Source: JABFSS01 sp964449445 (lineage in GTDB: Bacteria > Patescibacteriota > Gracilibacteria > Peribacterales > Peribacteraceae). Taken from it: DNA of 64,000 nucleotides. How positions within the stretch are numbered: position 1 is the first letter of the stretch; the number at the start of each line of letters is the position of its first letter. Positions 24,335 to 33,293 of this stretch are shown here, in pieces. The stretch covers positions 124,001 through 188,000 of the forward strand of contig CAYUZT010000002.1 in the NCBI GenBank assembly GCA_964449445.1, written 5' to 3'. The position numbers and the translations under genes were made by a program. Under the pieces are notes generated by a model, which did no database searches, was not told where the DNA came from, and worked only from the letters and a program-made list of their open reading frames with translations.

Positions 24335-26767
24335 ATGCCCAAGCACTTAGTCATTGTCGAAAGTCCCGCGAAGGCCAAGACCATCAAACGGTTTTTGGGA
24401 AAAGACTACGACGTCGAGGCGAGTATGGGGCACATCCGCGACCTGCCGTCCAACACCATCGCCGTCGATACCGAGCACGACTTTGAACCCGAGTACGAAG
24501 TGCCGGAGGAGAAGAAGACGGTGGTGAAAAAACTGAAAGATGCGCTCAAAGATGCGGATGACCTCTGGATCGCGACTGATGAAGATCGTGAAGGGGAAGC
24601 CATCGGTTGGCATCTCTGTCAGGTATTAAAGGAGGATCCCAAGACAGTCAAACGTATCGTCTTCCACGAAATCACGAGCACGGCGATCAAAGAGGCCGTG
24701 GAGAATCCGCGCAAGATCAACATGAAGCTCGTCGATGCGCAGCAGGCCCGGCGCGTGCTCGACCGTCTCGTCGGCTACACGCTCTCGCCGTTCCTGTGGA
24801 AGAAGGTCTACCGCGGACTCTCCGCGGGGCGCGTGCAGTCGGTCGCCGTGCGCATCATTGTGGACCGCGAGCGCGAGATCAAAGCGTTCACGCCCGTGGA
24901 GTACTGGTCCATCGATGCACTTCTGGAAAATGGAGTTCAGCAACAATTCACCGCACAGTTCAGCAAGAAAGACGGCAAGAAGTACGAACTGGGGAGCGAA
25001 GCAGACGTGAAACACGTCTTGAGCGATCTTGAAGGCGCCCAGTATCAAGTCGCGTCCGTCGAAGAGAAAGAACTCAAGCGGACTCCCCCTCCCCCATTCA
25101 CTACCTCGACACTCCAGCAGGAAGCGGCGCGCAAACTCGGCTTCTCGGTCCGGCAGACGATGGTGATTGCCCAGCAACTCTACGAAGGCATCAGCATGGG
25201 CAAGGGCGAAGGCCACACCGGCATCATCACCTACATGCGTACCGATTCCGTCAATCTCAGTCAGAAGGCTTTGGACGATGCCAAGCGGACGATCGAGCAG
25301 CAGTACGGGCGTGAGTACGTGATCGCCGAACCCCGCAAGTACAAGACGAAATCCAAGAGCGCGCAGGAAGCGCACGAAGCCATCCGTCCTACCGAAATCG
25401 AGCGCACGCCCGCATCACTCGAAAGCGTGCTCGATCACCAGCAGCTCAAGCTCTACACGCTCATCTGGAACCGAACGATGGCAACACAGATGGCCGGGGC
25501 GGAACTCAAGCGCGTGGGGGTCGATATCGCGGCTAAAAATTACACCTTCCGCGCGACAGGACAGACCGTCGTCTTCGATGGCTTCCTCCGTCTCTATCAA
25601 GAAGGTAGAGATGAAGGTGAAGTTCGGCAGGAAGATGAAGCTGATGATAACGAGAAGTTCCTTCCCCCTCTCAAGGAAGGAGAGCAGGTCAAGCTCACCG
25701 AGCCGCTCAAGACCGAACAGCACTTCACCAAACCGCCCCCCCGGTACACCGAGGCGAGTCTCGTCAAAAAGCTGGAAGAAGAAGGCATTGGCCGCCCGAG
25801 CACGTACGCGCCCACCATTCACACCATCCAGCAGCGCGGGTACATCATCAAGGACGGCAAGCAGCTCGTGCCCCAGGACGTCGCGTTCATGGTGACGGAT
25901 CTGATGGAAGAACACTTCCCGAACATCGTCGATCTGCAATTTACCGCGCACATGGAGCAGTCGCTCGATGATATTGCCGAGGGGAATCACAAGAGCAGCG
26001 AGTTCCTCCGCGGTTTCTATGCGCCATTCAACGCGCTCGTCATTCGCAAGACGGCGGAGATCCAGAAGAGCGATGTCATGAAGGAACGCGAACTCGGCAT
26101 AGAACCCAAGAGCGGATTGCCCGTCATCGCGCGCATCGGCAGATTCGGGCCGTACGTGCAGCTGGGCAGATTTGAGCCGGTAGAAAAGAAACCCAAAAGC
26201 GCAGGTCTTCCCTTCGACAAAGCTCAGGGCAGGCGATCTGCGGGCAAGGGGCACAAGGGTGAAAAGGATAGTCGACCCGCGGAAAAGAAGCCGAAACTGA
26301 AGAGTGCGTCGCTTCCCAAGAATGTGCTGATCGACAACGTCACGCTGGAACAAGCTCTGGGGCTCCTCAGCTTCCCTCGCGAGCTTGGCGTGCACGACGG
26401 AAACACCGTCACGGTCTACCTCGGGCGCTTCGGGCCGTACCTCAAGGCGGGAGATGCCACTGTCACGCTCCCCAAAGACCGCGATCCGGTCACCATTCAA
26501 CTGAATGACGCCGTCACACTCATGGCCGAAGTGCAGGAGGCTAAAAAGAAGGCTGCAACGCCTCTCAGGACGCTCGGCGACGATCCGATGACCGGAGCAC
26601 CCATTCTCGTCAAAGACGGCCGCTTCGGGCCGTACGTGACCGACGGCAAGACCAACGCCTCGCTCGGGAAGAAGCGAGACCCGCAAACGATCACGCTGGA
26701 AGAAGCTGCAGACCTTCTCGCGAAGAAACGTATCCGCGGACCGAGTAAGTGGAGAAAGAGAAGCTGA
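24335..26767 (+). CDS. topA: DNA topoisomerase I
   Basis: Relaxes negative supercoils. 810 aa. Toprim domain from the start (VIVESPAKAKTIKRFLG, then DEDREGEAIGWH); the catalytic tyrosine is in ITYMRTDSVNLS near residue 305, preceded by GEGHTG. C-terminal repeats of the GRFGPYV type occur three times (near 597, 695 and 765) in place of zinc fingers; no four-Cys finger is seen. Residues around 627-633 (FDKAQGR) come from an in-frame palindromic element. ATG at 24335 begins MPKHLVIVE. Divergent from hup. Confidence 0.96.
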   Translation: MPKHLVIVESPAKAKTIKRFLGKDYDVEASMGHIRDLPSNTIAVDTEHDFEPEYEVPEEKKTVVKKLKDALKDADDLWIATDEDREGEAIGWHLCQVLKEDPKTVKRIVFHEITSTAIKEAVENPRKINMKLVDAQQARRVLDRLVGYTLSPFLWKKVYRGLSAGRVQSVAVRIIVDREREIKAFTPVEYWSIDALLENGVQQQFTAQFSKKDGKKYELGSEADVKHVLSDLEGAQYQVASVEEKELKRTPPPPFTTSTLQQEAARKLGFSVRQTMVIAQQLYEGISMGKGEGHTGIITYMRTDSVNLSQKALDDAKRTIEQQYGREYVIAEPRKYKTKSKSAQEAHEAIRPTEIERTPASLESVLDHQQLKLYTLIWNRTMATQMAGAELKRVGVDIAAKNYTFRATGQTVVFDGFLRLYQEGRDEGEVRQEDEADDNEKFLPPLKEGEQVKLTEPLKTEQHFTKPPPRYTEASLVKKLEEEGIGRPSTYAPTIHTIQQRGYIIKDGKQLVPQDVAFMVTDLMEEHFPNIVDLQFTAHMEQSLDDIAEGNHKSSEFLRGFYAPFNALVIRKTAEIQKSDVMKERELGIEPKSGLPVIARIGRFGPYVQLGRFEPVEKKPKSAGLPFDKAQGRRSAGKGHKGEKDSRPAEKKPKLKSASLPKNVLIDNVTLEQALGLLSFPRELGVHDGNTVTVYLGRFGPYLKAGDATVTLPKDRDPVTIQLNDAVTLMAEVQEAKKKAATPLRTLGDDPMTGAPILVKDGRFGPYVTDGKTNASLGKKRDPQTITLEEAADLLAKKRIRGPSKWRKRS
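26210..26229. repeat. Palindromic element inside topA
   Basis: CCCTTCGACAAAGCTCAGGG, near-perfect palindrome, read in frame within a low-complexity Lys-rich linker between two C-terminal repeats of topoisomerase I. Confidence 0.85.
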
Positions 26768-26776
26768 GCTCCCTGT

Positions 26777-28300
26777 TCAGGCGGGGAGCACCAGCGTGAA
26801 CGTCGTCCCGGCTCCTTCCTGTGAAACGAAGGAAATCTGCCCGCCAAGCAGTCGTGTCAGCAGGTGGACCAGGTAAAGCCCCAAACCCGTCCCGCTCGTT
26901 TCCTTTTTCACGGCGTTCTCCGCACGGAAGAATTTTTTGCGGAAGACGTGTTCCTGCTGCGCCTGCGGAATCCCCATGCCCGTATCCTGAATCATAATCT
27001 CTACTCCCCTCTCTGTTTTCCGGCTGATGAGACGGATGATGCCGGCTTCCGGGGTGTATTTGATCGCGTTCCCCAGAAGATTTCCCACAAGTTCCTGCAG
27101 GAATTTTTCATCCGTCGTTACCGTCAGCTCCGCAGGACACACGCAGGAGACGGTCTGGTATTTTTTTTCGTAGTCCTGGTGGTGCATCTGCATGAGATCG
27201 AGCAAAAAATCGCTGAGAGGGATGCTCTCGTGATGCGGTACTATCTCGCCGGCTTCAATCGCAGAAATTTGCAGCATGGCATTGATCGCTTCCGCCATGT
27301 GCTTCGCGGATTTCTTTCCTTCTTCAAGGAGTTCTTTCTCCTCCAGTGTTGCCGGCGCTTCCTGCTGCTCCAGTTCATTGAAAATCCAGCGGATGGTCGT
27401 GAGCGGTGTCCGCAGCTGATGGGAAGCGAGCGACATAAATTCCGATTTCATCGCATCTGTCCGGTGCTCGCGCGTCACGTCGCGGTACAGGAGCAGATAT
27501 CCCCAGAAAATTCCCTGCTCGATGATCGGGAGATAATCCCGCAGAAATATTCGTCCATCGTGGAGATGTAACTTCTGGTTGCAGTGGGTGCCGCGCGTGA
27601 TTGTGAGCGACTGCAGCATTGATAGTTCGGCATCAGCCTCATGCACCTGGTTCATGCAGGTCTTAATCCATTGCCATCCGTTGCTGCCTACAAGTGTGGC
27701 GGCCGCCTGCGGTAATGCGAAGAATTCGCAGAACGGATTGTTGATCGCCACGATCCGGTCCTGTTCATCGATCACGACCGCGGCAAACGGCAGGCGCGCG
27801 ATAGTGGAATGCAGCCGCTCCAGGTTCGCGCGTACCCGCTCCTGGGCGGATTTCTGTTCGTGGATGTCGGTGCACGTTCCAAACCATCGCACGATCACTC
27901 CGGCGTCATCGCGAACGGGAATGGCACGGCCGAGGTGCCAGTGGTACGTGTTCGATTTTTTTTCGAGCAATCGGTACTCGATCTCGTACATCACTCCCGC
28001 GTCGCGAGCCTTCTCCCACTCTACGGCACACCGCTCAATGTCATCGGGATGCATCACCGCTTGCCACCCACCCAGCTTCACCGCCTCCTCACTGGTAACG
28101 CCGCCATAATCCAGCGCGCGTTTGTTGTAGTAATCAATATTCCCCTCGAGACCCGCGGACCACACAATTTGCGGGAGTGCATCGATCAACTGCTCCAGTC
28201 CAATGGACTGCGGAAGCAGTGGGAGCATCGGATCAGGCAAGGCAGCCTTACGTGCCTTCTTAGGCACCGAAACGGCCAATGGGTTCTTTTTTGCCTTCAT
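26777..28300 (-). CDS. Soluble PAS-domain sensor histidine kinase
   Basis: 507 aa, no membrane segment. First PAS domain about residues 50-165 (QIVWSAGLEGNIDYYNKRAL...WHLGRAIPVRDDAGVIVRWFG), second PAS about 185-300. HisKA with the phospho-His in MSLASHQLRTPLTTIRWIF near residue 325; HATPase motifs N-box ELVGNLLGNAIKYTP, G1 DTGMGIP and G2 GTGLGLYLVHLL near 465. Thus an active cytosolic kinase sensing an internal cue. No adjacent response regulator; the receiver-like protein at 51972 is the only candidate in the window. ATG at 28300 has TATACT 8 nt upstream. Confidence 0.93.
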   Translation of the reverse strand: MKAKKNPLAVSVPKKARKAALPDPMLPLLPQSIGLEQLIDALPQIVWSAGLEGNIDYYNKRALDYGGVTSEEAVKLGGWQAVMHPDDIERCAVEWEKARDAGVMYEIEYRLLEKKSNTYHWHLGRAIPVRDDAGVIVRWFGTCTDIHEQKSAQERVRANLERLHSTIARLPFAAVVIDEQDRIVAINNPFCEFFALPQAAATLVGSNGWQWIKTCMNQVHEADAELSMLQSLTITRGTHCNQKLHLHDGRIFLRDYLPIIEQGIFWGYLLLYRDVTREHRTDAMKSEFMSLASHQLRTPLTTIRWIFNELEQQEAPATLEEKELLEEGKKSAKHMAEAINAMLQISAIEAGEIVPHHESIPLSDFLLDLMQMHHQDYEKKYQTVSCVCPAELTVTTDEKFLQELVGNLLGNAIKYTPEAGIIRLISRKTERGVEIMIQDTGMGIPQAQQEHVFRKKFFRAENAVKKETSGTGLGLYLVHLLTRLLGGQISFVSQEGAGTTFTLVLPA

Positions 28301-28369
28301 GAAGGCGAAGTATATCATAGCTTCCTTGTGGGCAGCTTTCCGCGTGCACAAGGGGAATTTCCTTTCTGT

Positions 28370-29707
28370 ATGGATCACTCTCCCCCGACTGCCGATGGAC
28401 AAGAACAAGCTCCAGGCATGTTCCACGGCATATCCCCACGGTTGATTGTCGACAGACTTCTGCAATCGGAGAGCGTTCATCCCGAAGAAGACCCACCGCT
28501 CCATGAGTTCGGACTCGGTCAGCTCAGAAAATTTTTAGAACATGAAAAATTGATTCCCACACAATTGCATATTGCCGATGCGGACTCGCCGATATTCAGA
28601 GAAATTATGCGGCTCTACAATGAAAAATTAATCTCCCCCAATGCCGTTATTAATCAGGCAATGGGGTATCACAGTGCTTTTCGAAGGGGTCTGAGAGGAG
28701 GAGGATTAATCACTCCCATGGAACGAACACCCGGAGAGGCAGCGGCCTTGAGAAAATTAGAGAAAAAGTCTCCTTCTGCAGAATTAATGGTAACCTCGTG
28801 GCGTCCGAGTCCAAAACAAGCAAATGAACTAAAGACGATTCCCTATAAAGAGGAAAACAAAAATCACTTCACTCATAAACCCAAATCTTTCTCTATTGCC
28901 GAAGAGCTCTTACGACAAGCAAACGGGACAGCAACATTTCCCATGTATTTGCATGAATATGACCGAGCCGTCGAATGTCCCATTCCCGGTCGTTTTTTTA
29001 TTCATGGCTTTCAATCACCCGGAAAAACCCAGTTAAAAGCATGCATGTGGTCCAGATGGCCTCCCAAGAAATCGGATTATCAAATAACCGAAGAATATGA
29101 AGACGATCTGGCTCTGTACGTCCAATACATGAGATATAAATTTAAAGGCATTAACCCGGATCCCAATAGATGGCAAGGAACGGTAAAGGAGGAGCTCTTC
29201 GAGAATATGATGTTTATTGATACCCTTATCGGAGATACAAACGCCCGTGGTGCGCCACTTCTCGCGTTGTGGTTACTGCTCAAAATTCTCACAGAAGAAC
29301 CCAATATAGACCGACTGTTCTTTGATCAATTCAGTGGAGTGCGCGCGGATCCACATAACCAAGAATCTCTCATGCGAGGAACAAATCCTGCGGAACTTTT
29401 CGCGCAAATCGGAGGCTTGGATATCATCGCGCAATACCTGGAATGGCCTCCTGTCATTGTCCCGCGAGAACTGGATAAAAAAACGATCAGGAAGGCAGTG
29501 GATGTCCACAAGAAGGCAAATAGTGTGGGGATAATACGGACCAAAGCACAACAAGTGCTCCGAAAAATTTTGGCACAAAGACCGCCATTCAAAAACATCG
29601 TCTTCCTGCAAAGTATGTGGAACAGACGAATGGAAGAAGTGACTGCCGTGATTGCAAATTACTTGGGATATCTTGCGAAAGACCATGCGCTGAGGGGGAG
29701 AAATTGA
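28370..29707 (+). CDS. Large hypothetical protein, lineage-specific
   Basis: 445 aa, not recognised. No signal peptide. A segment near residues 285-345 (GDTNARGAPLLALWLLLKIL, then RLFFDQFSGV and PHNQESLMRG) has the rhythm of a GNAT acetyl-CoA motif A and following strand, but this is weak. Codon use is clearly more AT-rich than in neighbouring topA, which hints at a separate origin. It is divergent from the histidine kinase across a 69-bp spacer and ends just at the tRNA-Trp promoter. The start ATG at 28370 is a choice by spacing; the frame is open further upstream inside the kinase gene. Confidence 0.7.
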   Translation: MDHSPPTADGQEQAPGMFHGISPRLIVDRLLQSESVHPEEDPPLHEFGLGQLRKFLEHEKLIPTQLHIADADSPIFREIMRLYNEKLISPNAVINQAMGYHSAFRRGLRGGGLITPMERTPGEAAALRKLEKKSPSAELMVTSWRPSPKQANELKTIPYKEENKNHFTHKPKSFSIAEELLRQANGTATFPMYLHEYDRAVECPIPGRFFIHGFQSPGKTQLKACMWSRWPPKKSDYQITEEYEDDLALYVQYMRYKFKGINPDPNRWQGTVKEELFENMMFIDTLIGDTNARGAPLLALWLLLKILTEEPNIDRLFFDQFSGVRADPHNQESLMRGTNPAELFAQIGGLDIIAQYLEWPPVIVPRELDKKTIRKAVDVHKKANSVGIIRTKAQQVLRKILAQRPPFKNIVFLQSMWNRRMEEVTAVIANYLGYLAKDHALRGRN

Positions 29708-29732
29708 ATATAAGGAGAGCACCGCCTATGCT
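29704..29732 (+). promoter_or_regulatory. Promoter of tRNA-Trp
   Basis: TTGAAT (29704-29709), 17-bp spacer, TATGCT (29727-29732), 28 nt before the tRNA. The -35 overlaps the stop codon of the preceding gene. Confidence 0.65.
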
Positions 29733-29760
29733 GATATCCTGATATTCTCCTTCCAGACCT

Positions 29761-29836
29761 AGGCGCGTAGCTCAGCTGGTAGAGCACAGGTCTCCAAAAC
29801 CTGGGGTCGTAGGTTCGAGCCCTACCGCGCCTGCCA
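29761..29836 (+). tRNA. tRNA-Trp (anticodon CCA)
   Basis: Acceptor stem AGGCGCG/CGCGCCT, D-arm GCTC...GAGC, anticodon stem CAGGT/ACCTG with loop CTCCAAA (anticodon CCA at 29794-29796), T-arm GTAGG/CCTAC with TTCGAGC, discriminator G and an encoded CCA tail. All helices pair. Confidence 0.97.
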
Positions 29837-29921
29837 CTTGCAAAAAATTATAATGGTTATATAATAATCATTAGCCCAACCATGACGGTTTGGCAGTTTC
29901 GCTAATGCAAAATGTACAGAT

Positions 29922-30788
29922 TCAGGCTCTCCTCGGTCCCGCTTCCATCAACGTGCGTGCAAGCTGGATCATGAACACGACCATGATGGCGGTGACGAAT
30001 TCGCCGATGATGGCGCTCACAAAGACGCCGAGCACCGATCCCAAAATGCCCATCAGGATTTTTGTGACCAGTATGGCAGCGATCCCGGTGACGATTCCCA
30101 CAGCAAGACAGTTGCCGACAATCTTCCCCCAGCGGCCACGGGTGTGGTGGTAGCTTTTCGTCGCGCTGTCTAAAACGCCTCTGTGTTCCTCAAGCAGATA
30201 GAGAGGAGAGAGCACGAATCGAGGTCCGACGATAATGGCGATAATTACTCCAAGGAATGGAATCCACAGGAAGCTTCGCAGGAACAGCCATAGCCATAAG
30301 CCGATGAGCGGGACAAGCGAGCCCGCGGTTGCCTGTGCTGCCTTCATGGGATCTTTCATGCGTCGCACGGCAATAACCAGGAAGAACGATTTTGCAATCA
30401 GTCCAATGAGCAGTGTGATCAGGAACATCAGTCCGAGGGAGGGAAGCATCGCGCGGAACGCGCCGCCTATTGCGCCCATGTTGTTCATCGCATCCGCGGC
30501 AATCTGCCTGCCCATCACTTCGAATTCCTGCTCCTCGGCTTCCGTTAGTTCTCCTTCCTGCATTTTGACCAGCAGTTCTTCCATCCGCGGATTCGTCCGT
30601 TCCATGCGGTCTTCAAATCCTTCCAGTTGCATCTTCCAGCCCTGCGCCTGCGATCCTACCAATGCTAATCCGACTCCCTGTGTCAGAACGCCGAATACTA
30701 CCGCACCCGTCACAAGAACGGCGAGGTGAGTTTTGCAGAACGTTACAGTGTCAGAAACGAGAATGCCGAGGGGCTTGGTCGATGCCAT
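29922..30788 (-). CDS. Polytopic membrane protein of unknown function
   Basis: 288 aa. Hydrophobic segments near residues 20-45, 110-135, 150-180 (two), 215-240 and 245-280 suggest five or six membrane helices. A polar, acidic loop (residues 50-100) follows the first helix. The pattern SPLYLLEEHRGVLDSATKSYHHTRGRWGKIV is typical of the loosely defined YciC/DUF-type membrane proteins with repeated helix pairs, but I cannot name a family. ATG at 30788; no Shine-Dalgarno. It stands alone between tRNA-Trp and a hypothetical gene. Confidence 0.75.
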   Translation of the reverse strand: MASTKPLGILVSDTVTFCKTHLAVLVTGAVVFGVLTQGVGLALVGSQAQGWKMQLEGFEDRMERTNPRMEELLVKMQEGELTEAEEQEFEVMGRQIAADAMNNMGAIGGAFRAMLPSLGLMFLITLLIGLIAKSFFLVIAVRRMKDPMKAAQATAGSLVPLIGLWLWLFLRSFLWIPFLGVIIAIIVGPRFVLSPLYLLEEHRGVLDSATKSYHHTRGRWGKIVGNCLAVGIVTGIAAILVTKILMGILGSVLGVFVSAIIGEFVTAIMVVFMIQLARTLMEAGPRRA

Positions 30789-30964
30789 AAAAAGAAGGGA
30801 GGGAAATTACTAAACACTATACGTTCTCTTTCCAAGCCAATCCATATGATTACGGATGTCGCTTCTTCAGAGAGTTTTCGATTCTCAAATCATAACCAAT
30901 ACCACTGCGCCCGCCAGAAGGTACGCATGGACATTCTGCGCAGCAGGGTGAAGCAGAACTACCG

Positions 30965-32407
30965 TCATGAGAATGCGTTGAGGACCCCACAGCGCACAAA
31001 AAAATTCATAGCATCAAGACTTCTGCGTATTTGTTCAGCGGCGATCCTCTCGTTGTGTACGGGGTAATTGAAGTCTCGGTCAAAGGATTCTTGGTGGAGG
31101 GAAATGTCTCTCTGCACAGCAAGTATGCTGTGCCATATAGCCTGCCATTCCTGCCCTTTCAAAGTCTTGATGAATCCGAGTCCCCCCGTCATCATGAATA
31201 ATTGATTGTCGTCGCAGTGCAGGCCTTCATATCCTGTATACAGCTTCCGGATGGCTGGTCCAAGATATGTATCGCGCAATATATTCATGGTTTCAACGAT
31301 GCGAAAGCATTCGCCAATGATTGGCATATTGCCACACGTACGCACGACCAAACTGTGGGTTTTCTCGTGATTGAGCGCTCTCCTTCCGGCGGAACGCAGC
31401 AGAAGTAAAGTGCCGCCCAGATGGCCACTTTCGCTGCGAATCTTTTCCAATTTTCTTAACATGGCTGCTCTGTCAGCGGGTTTTTCCAGGACGTTGGTGG
31501 CGTCGGGATCGATAAAAGACAACAGCTTCTGCATATCTCGTTCCAGGCCATTCCTCATTGACCCGTGGTGATTGGGCACGGGGAGACGGAGATGATCATT
31601 GTTGATATCGATACCAGTACCGCCCTGTTCGAGGAAAGCACGCCAATGTTCTTTCGCAATAGTATGGCGATGAATGTAGATGGGAATGGAAGGAAGGTTC
31701 TTCGGTGAGAAGGCGTCTAGAGCAACCATCAGTGCCTCGGTAAATTCCGCTTTGCCGCATGGCCTTCCTTCCCATGCCAATACGTTATCTGGAATCTCGT
31801 AGGCCGTGGCGAACTTCCCAGCTTCGTCATTGTTCCCGTCCAATGACATCAGGTTTTTCTGAACGCACTTGGCATAATCTCTTCGTACTTGTTCCAATCT
31901 TTCAAAGGCCGCATATGCAGCGAGCTCTTTAGGTTTAAGAGAAAGGCGCAACCATTCCATATCCATCAGATCTCCGAGTGCAGATGCTTCGTTCCGATAG
32001 GCCATGTGCAGCGCATCGCCCAGCGCACTGATACCGCAGGGCGTTGTCATTTCCATCCTTTTCGTTATTCGTTCCTCTACGGAAAGATTGTCGCGACTTG
32101 ATAATGACTGCAAGGCCAGACGGTCTTGGGTAGCATAGGAACGTGTTTTGGTGGCAGGCCAGGGACCCACCATCTTTTCGTCGGCATATGTTTTGTTCCC
32201 TCTTCTTTGAAATTCGTTGATGAGAAAAATGCCTTCGGGAGGCATGCCTCCCTCAAGCTCCTGTTGCCGATAGAGCTCCATAATCTCCAAGCCAGGCATA
32301 TCGTGGAAAAATTTGGCATAGGAAGCATTCGGCGGATCAGACAACAACTCCTGCACCACATTCATCGTGTCTCTTTCATCTTCCGGTAGCCACTCGGGGG
32401 TTTCCAT
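30965..32407 (-). CDS. Large hypothetical protein, possibly controlled by TrmB 2
   Basis: 480 aa, no family recognised, no signal peptide or membrane helix. Mostly helical and charged, with conserved-looking pieces such as CGNMPIIGECFRIVETMNIL and YTGYEGLHCDDNQLFMMTGG. Eight or so cysteines are scattered without a metal pattern. It is divergent from the TrmB regulator at 32550, and the 142-bp AT-rich spacer carries the TGTC-N10-GACA site, so it is a plausible target gene (inference). Start ATG at 32407. Confidence 0.7.
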   Translation of the reverse strand: METPEWLPEDERDTMNVVQELLSDPPNASYAKFFHDMPGLEIMELYRQQELEGGMPPEGIFLINEFQRRGNKTYADEKMVGPWPATKTRSYATQDRLALQSLSSRDNLSVEERITKRMEMTTPCGISALGDALHMAYRNEASALGDLMDMEWLRLSLKPKELAAYAAFERLEQVRRDYAKCVQKNLMSLDGNNDEAGKFATAYEIPDNVLAWEGRPCGKAEFTEALMVALDAFSPKNLPSIPIYIHRHTIAKEHWRAFLEQGGTGIDINNDHLRLPVPNHHGSMRNGLERDMQKLLSFIDPDATNVLEKPADRAAMLRKLEKIRSESGHLGGTLLLLRSAGRRALNHEKTHSLVVRTCGNMPIIGECFRIVETMNILRDTYLGPAIRKLYTGYEGLHCDDNQLFMMTGGLGFIKTLKGQEWQAIWHSILAVQRDISLHQESFDRDFNYPVHNERIAAEQIRRSLDAMNFFVRCGVLNAFS

Positions 32408-32490
32408 TCTTGAAAAAAGAAGGATATAGACAAATTATCAATATTATTTTATTAATGTATCAAATATTATCAACAATATATAAAATAATA

Positions 32491-32519
32491 TTGATTTTCT
32501 CTTTTATATAAGCTAAAAT
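32491..32519 (+). promoter_or_regulatory. Promoter of the TrmB 2 gene
   Basis: TTGATT (32491-32496), 17-bp spacer, TAAAAT (32514-32519). Predicted start point near 32526 falls in the TGTC-N10-GACA palindrome. Confidence 0.75.
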
Positions 32520-32524
32520 TGCTA

Positions 32525-32542
32525 TGTCGGTTTTTTCCGACA
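32525..32542. promoter_or_regulatory. Candidate TrmB operator 2
   Basis: TGTCGGTTTTTTCCGACA: 6-bp perfect arms around six T, matching the TGTC-N10-GACA core of operators 1 and 3. It ends 7 nt before the ATG at 32550 and covers the predicted transcription start. Confidence 0.8.
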
Positions 32543-32549
32543 ACATGAA

Positions 32550-33293
32550 ATGGATGACCTTTTCTCCCACTTCGGCCTCACAAAGAAAGAAGCAGACACA
32601 TTCTTAAAACTCCTCTCACTCGGGGCTCAGCCCATCAGTGTTGTTGCAAAGCATGTGGGCATCCCACGATCGTCCATGTATTTCGTCATGGAGAAGTTGA
32701 AACGCCGCCGACTCATTGAGGAATTTGAACGTGTCGGCATCAAGTATGTGAAATGTATTCCGGCGAAGAGCATCGCCGATGTGTTGAAAGCTGAAGAAAG
32801 GAACATCAAGCAAGTATTCCTTCTTTTGCAGGAAAAATTGCCGACATTGGAGGCAGTAGAAAATACTCTGAGCGTCACACCGAAAGTGAAATTCTCCGAA
32901 GGGAAAGAATCCGTGATGAAGATGTACGAATCATTGATGCATGAGAAGGAACTCTACGTTTTTTTCAATCCTGAAACGGTCAAGCGCATGATGCCGTCCT
33001 ATCTCAATATCATTCATGAAATTGTGAAGGAACACGGCAGCACTGCAAAGGAAATCGCTGTCGATTGCGCAGAAGCAAGAGCGTACAAGCGGAGATTCCA
33101 CTCAATGAGGCATCATATAAAACTTCTGCCGAAGGGCGTAACTTTTCTCTCCGATTCCATTATTTGCAAAGAGCGCATTTGCATGATGAGTTATGGAGAG
33201 CATCAGATCGCGGCTGTGGAGATTTTCAGTCCGACGCTGGCATCGACACAACGGGCGATTTTTGAGCAGGTGTGGAATTCATTACCCAGTTAA
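32550..33293 (+). CDS. TrmB-family transcriptional regulator 2
   Basis: 247 aa. N-terminal winged helix: LFSHFGLTKKEADTFLKLLS, PISVVAKHVGIPRSSMYFVMEKLKRRRLIEEFER, then a linker helix and a C-terminal domain with DCAEARAYKRRFHSM and SDSIICKERICMMSYGEHQIAAVEI. The C-terminal half is similar in layout to regulators 1 and 3, so the three are paralogues rather than classic sugar-binding TrmB. Convergent with the TMTC-like gene, overlapping its end by 12 bp. Effector unknown. Confidence 0.88.
   Translation: MDDLFSHFGLTKKEADTFLKLLSLGAQPISVVAKHVGIPRSSMYFVMEKLKRRRLIEEFERVGIKYVKCIPAKSIADVLKAEERNIKQVFLLLQEKLPTLEAVENTLSVTPKVKFSEGKESVMKMYESLMHEKELYVFFNPETVKRMMPSYLNIIHEIVKEHGSTAKEIAVDCAEARAYKRRFHSMRHHIKLLPKGVTFLSDSIICKERICMMSYGEHQIAAVEIFSPTLASTQRAIFEQVWNSLPS

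Noticed and set aside
25415..26686. 423-codon frame opposite topA
   Set aside because: Composition (runs of Arg, Glu, Leu) is a mirror of the topA frame; topA motifs are intact on the other strand.
27809..28369. Upstream extension of the 28370 gene through the kinase gene
   Set aside because: It would overlap over 490 bp of the histidine kinase on the other strand; the extension has no family-like sequence.
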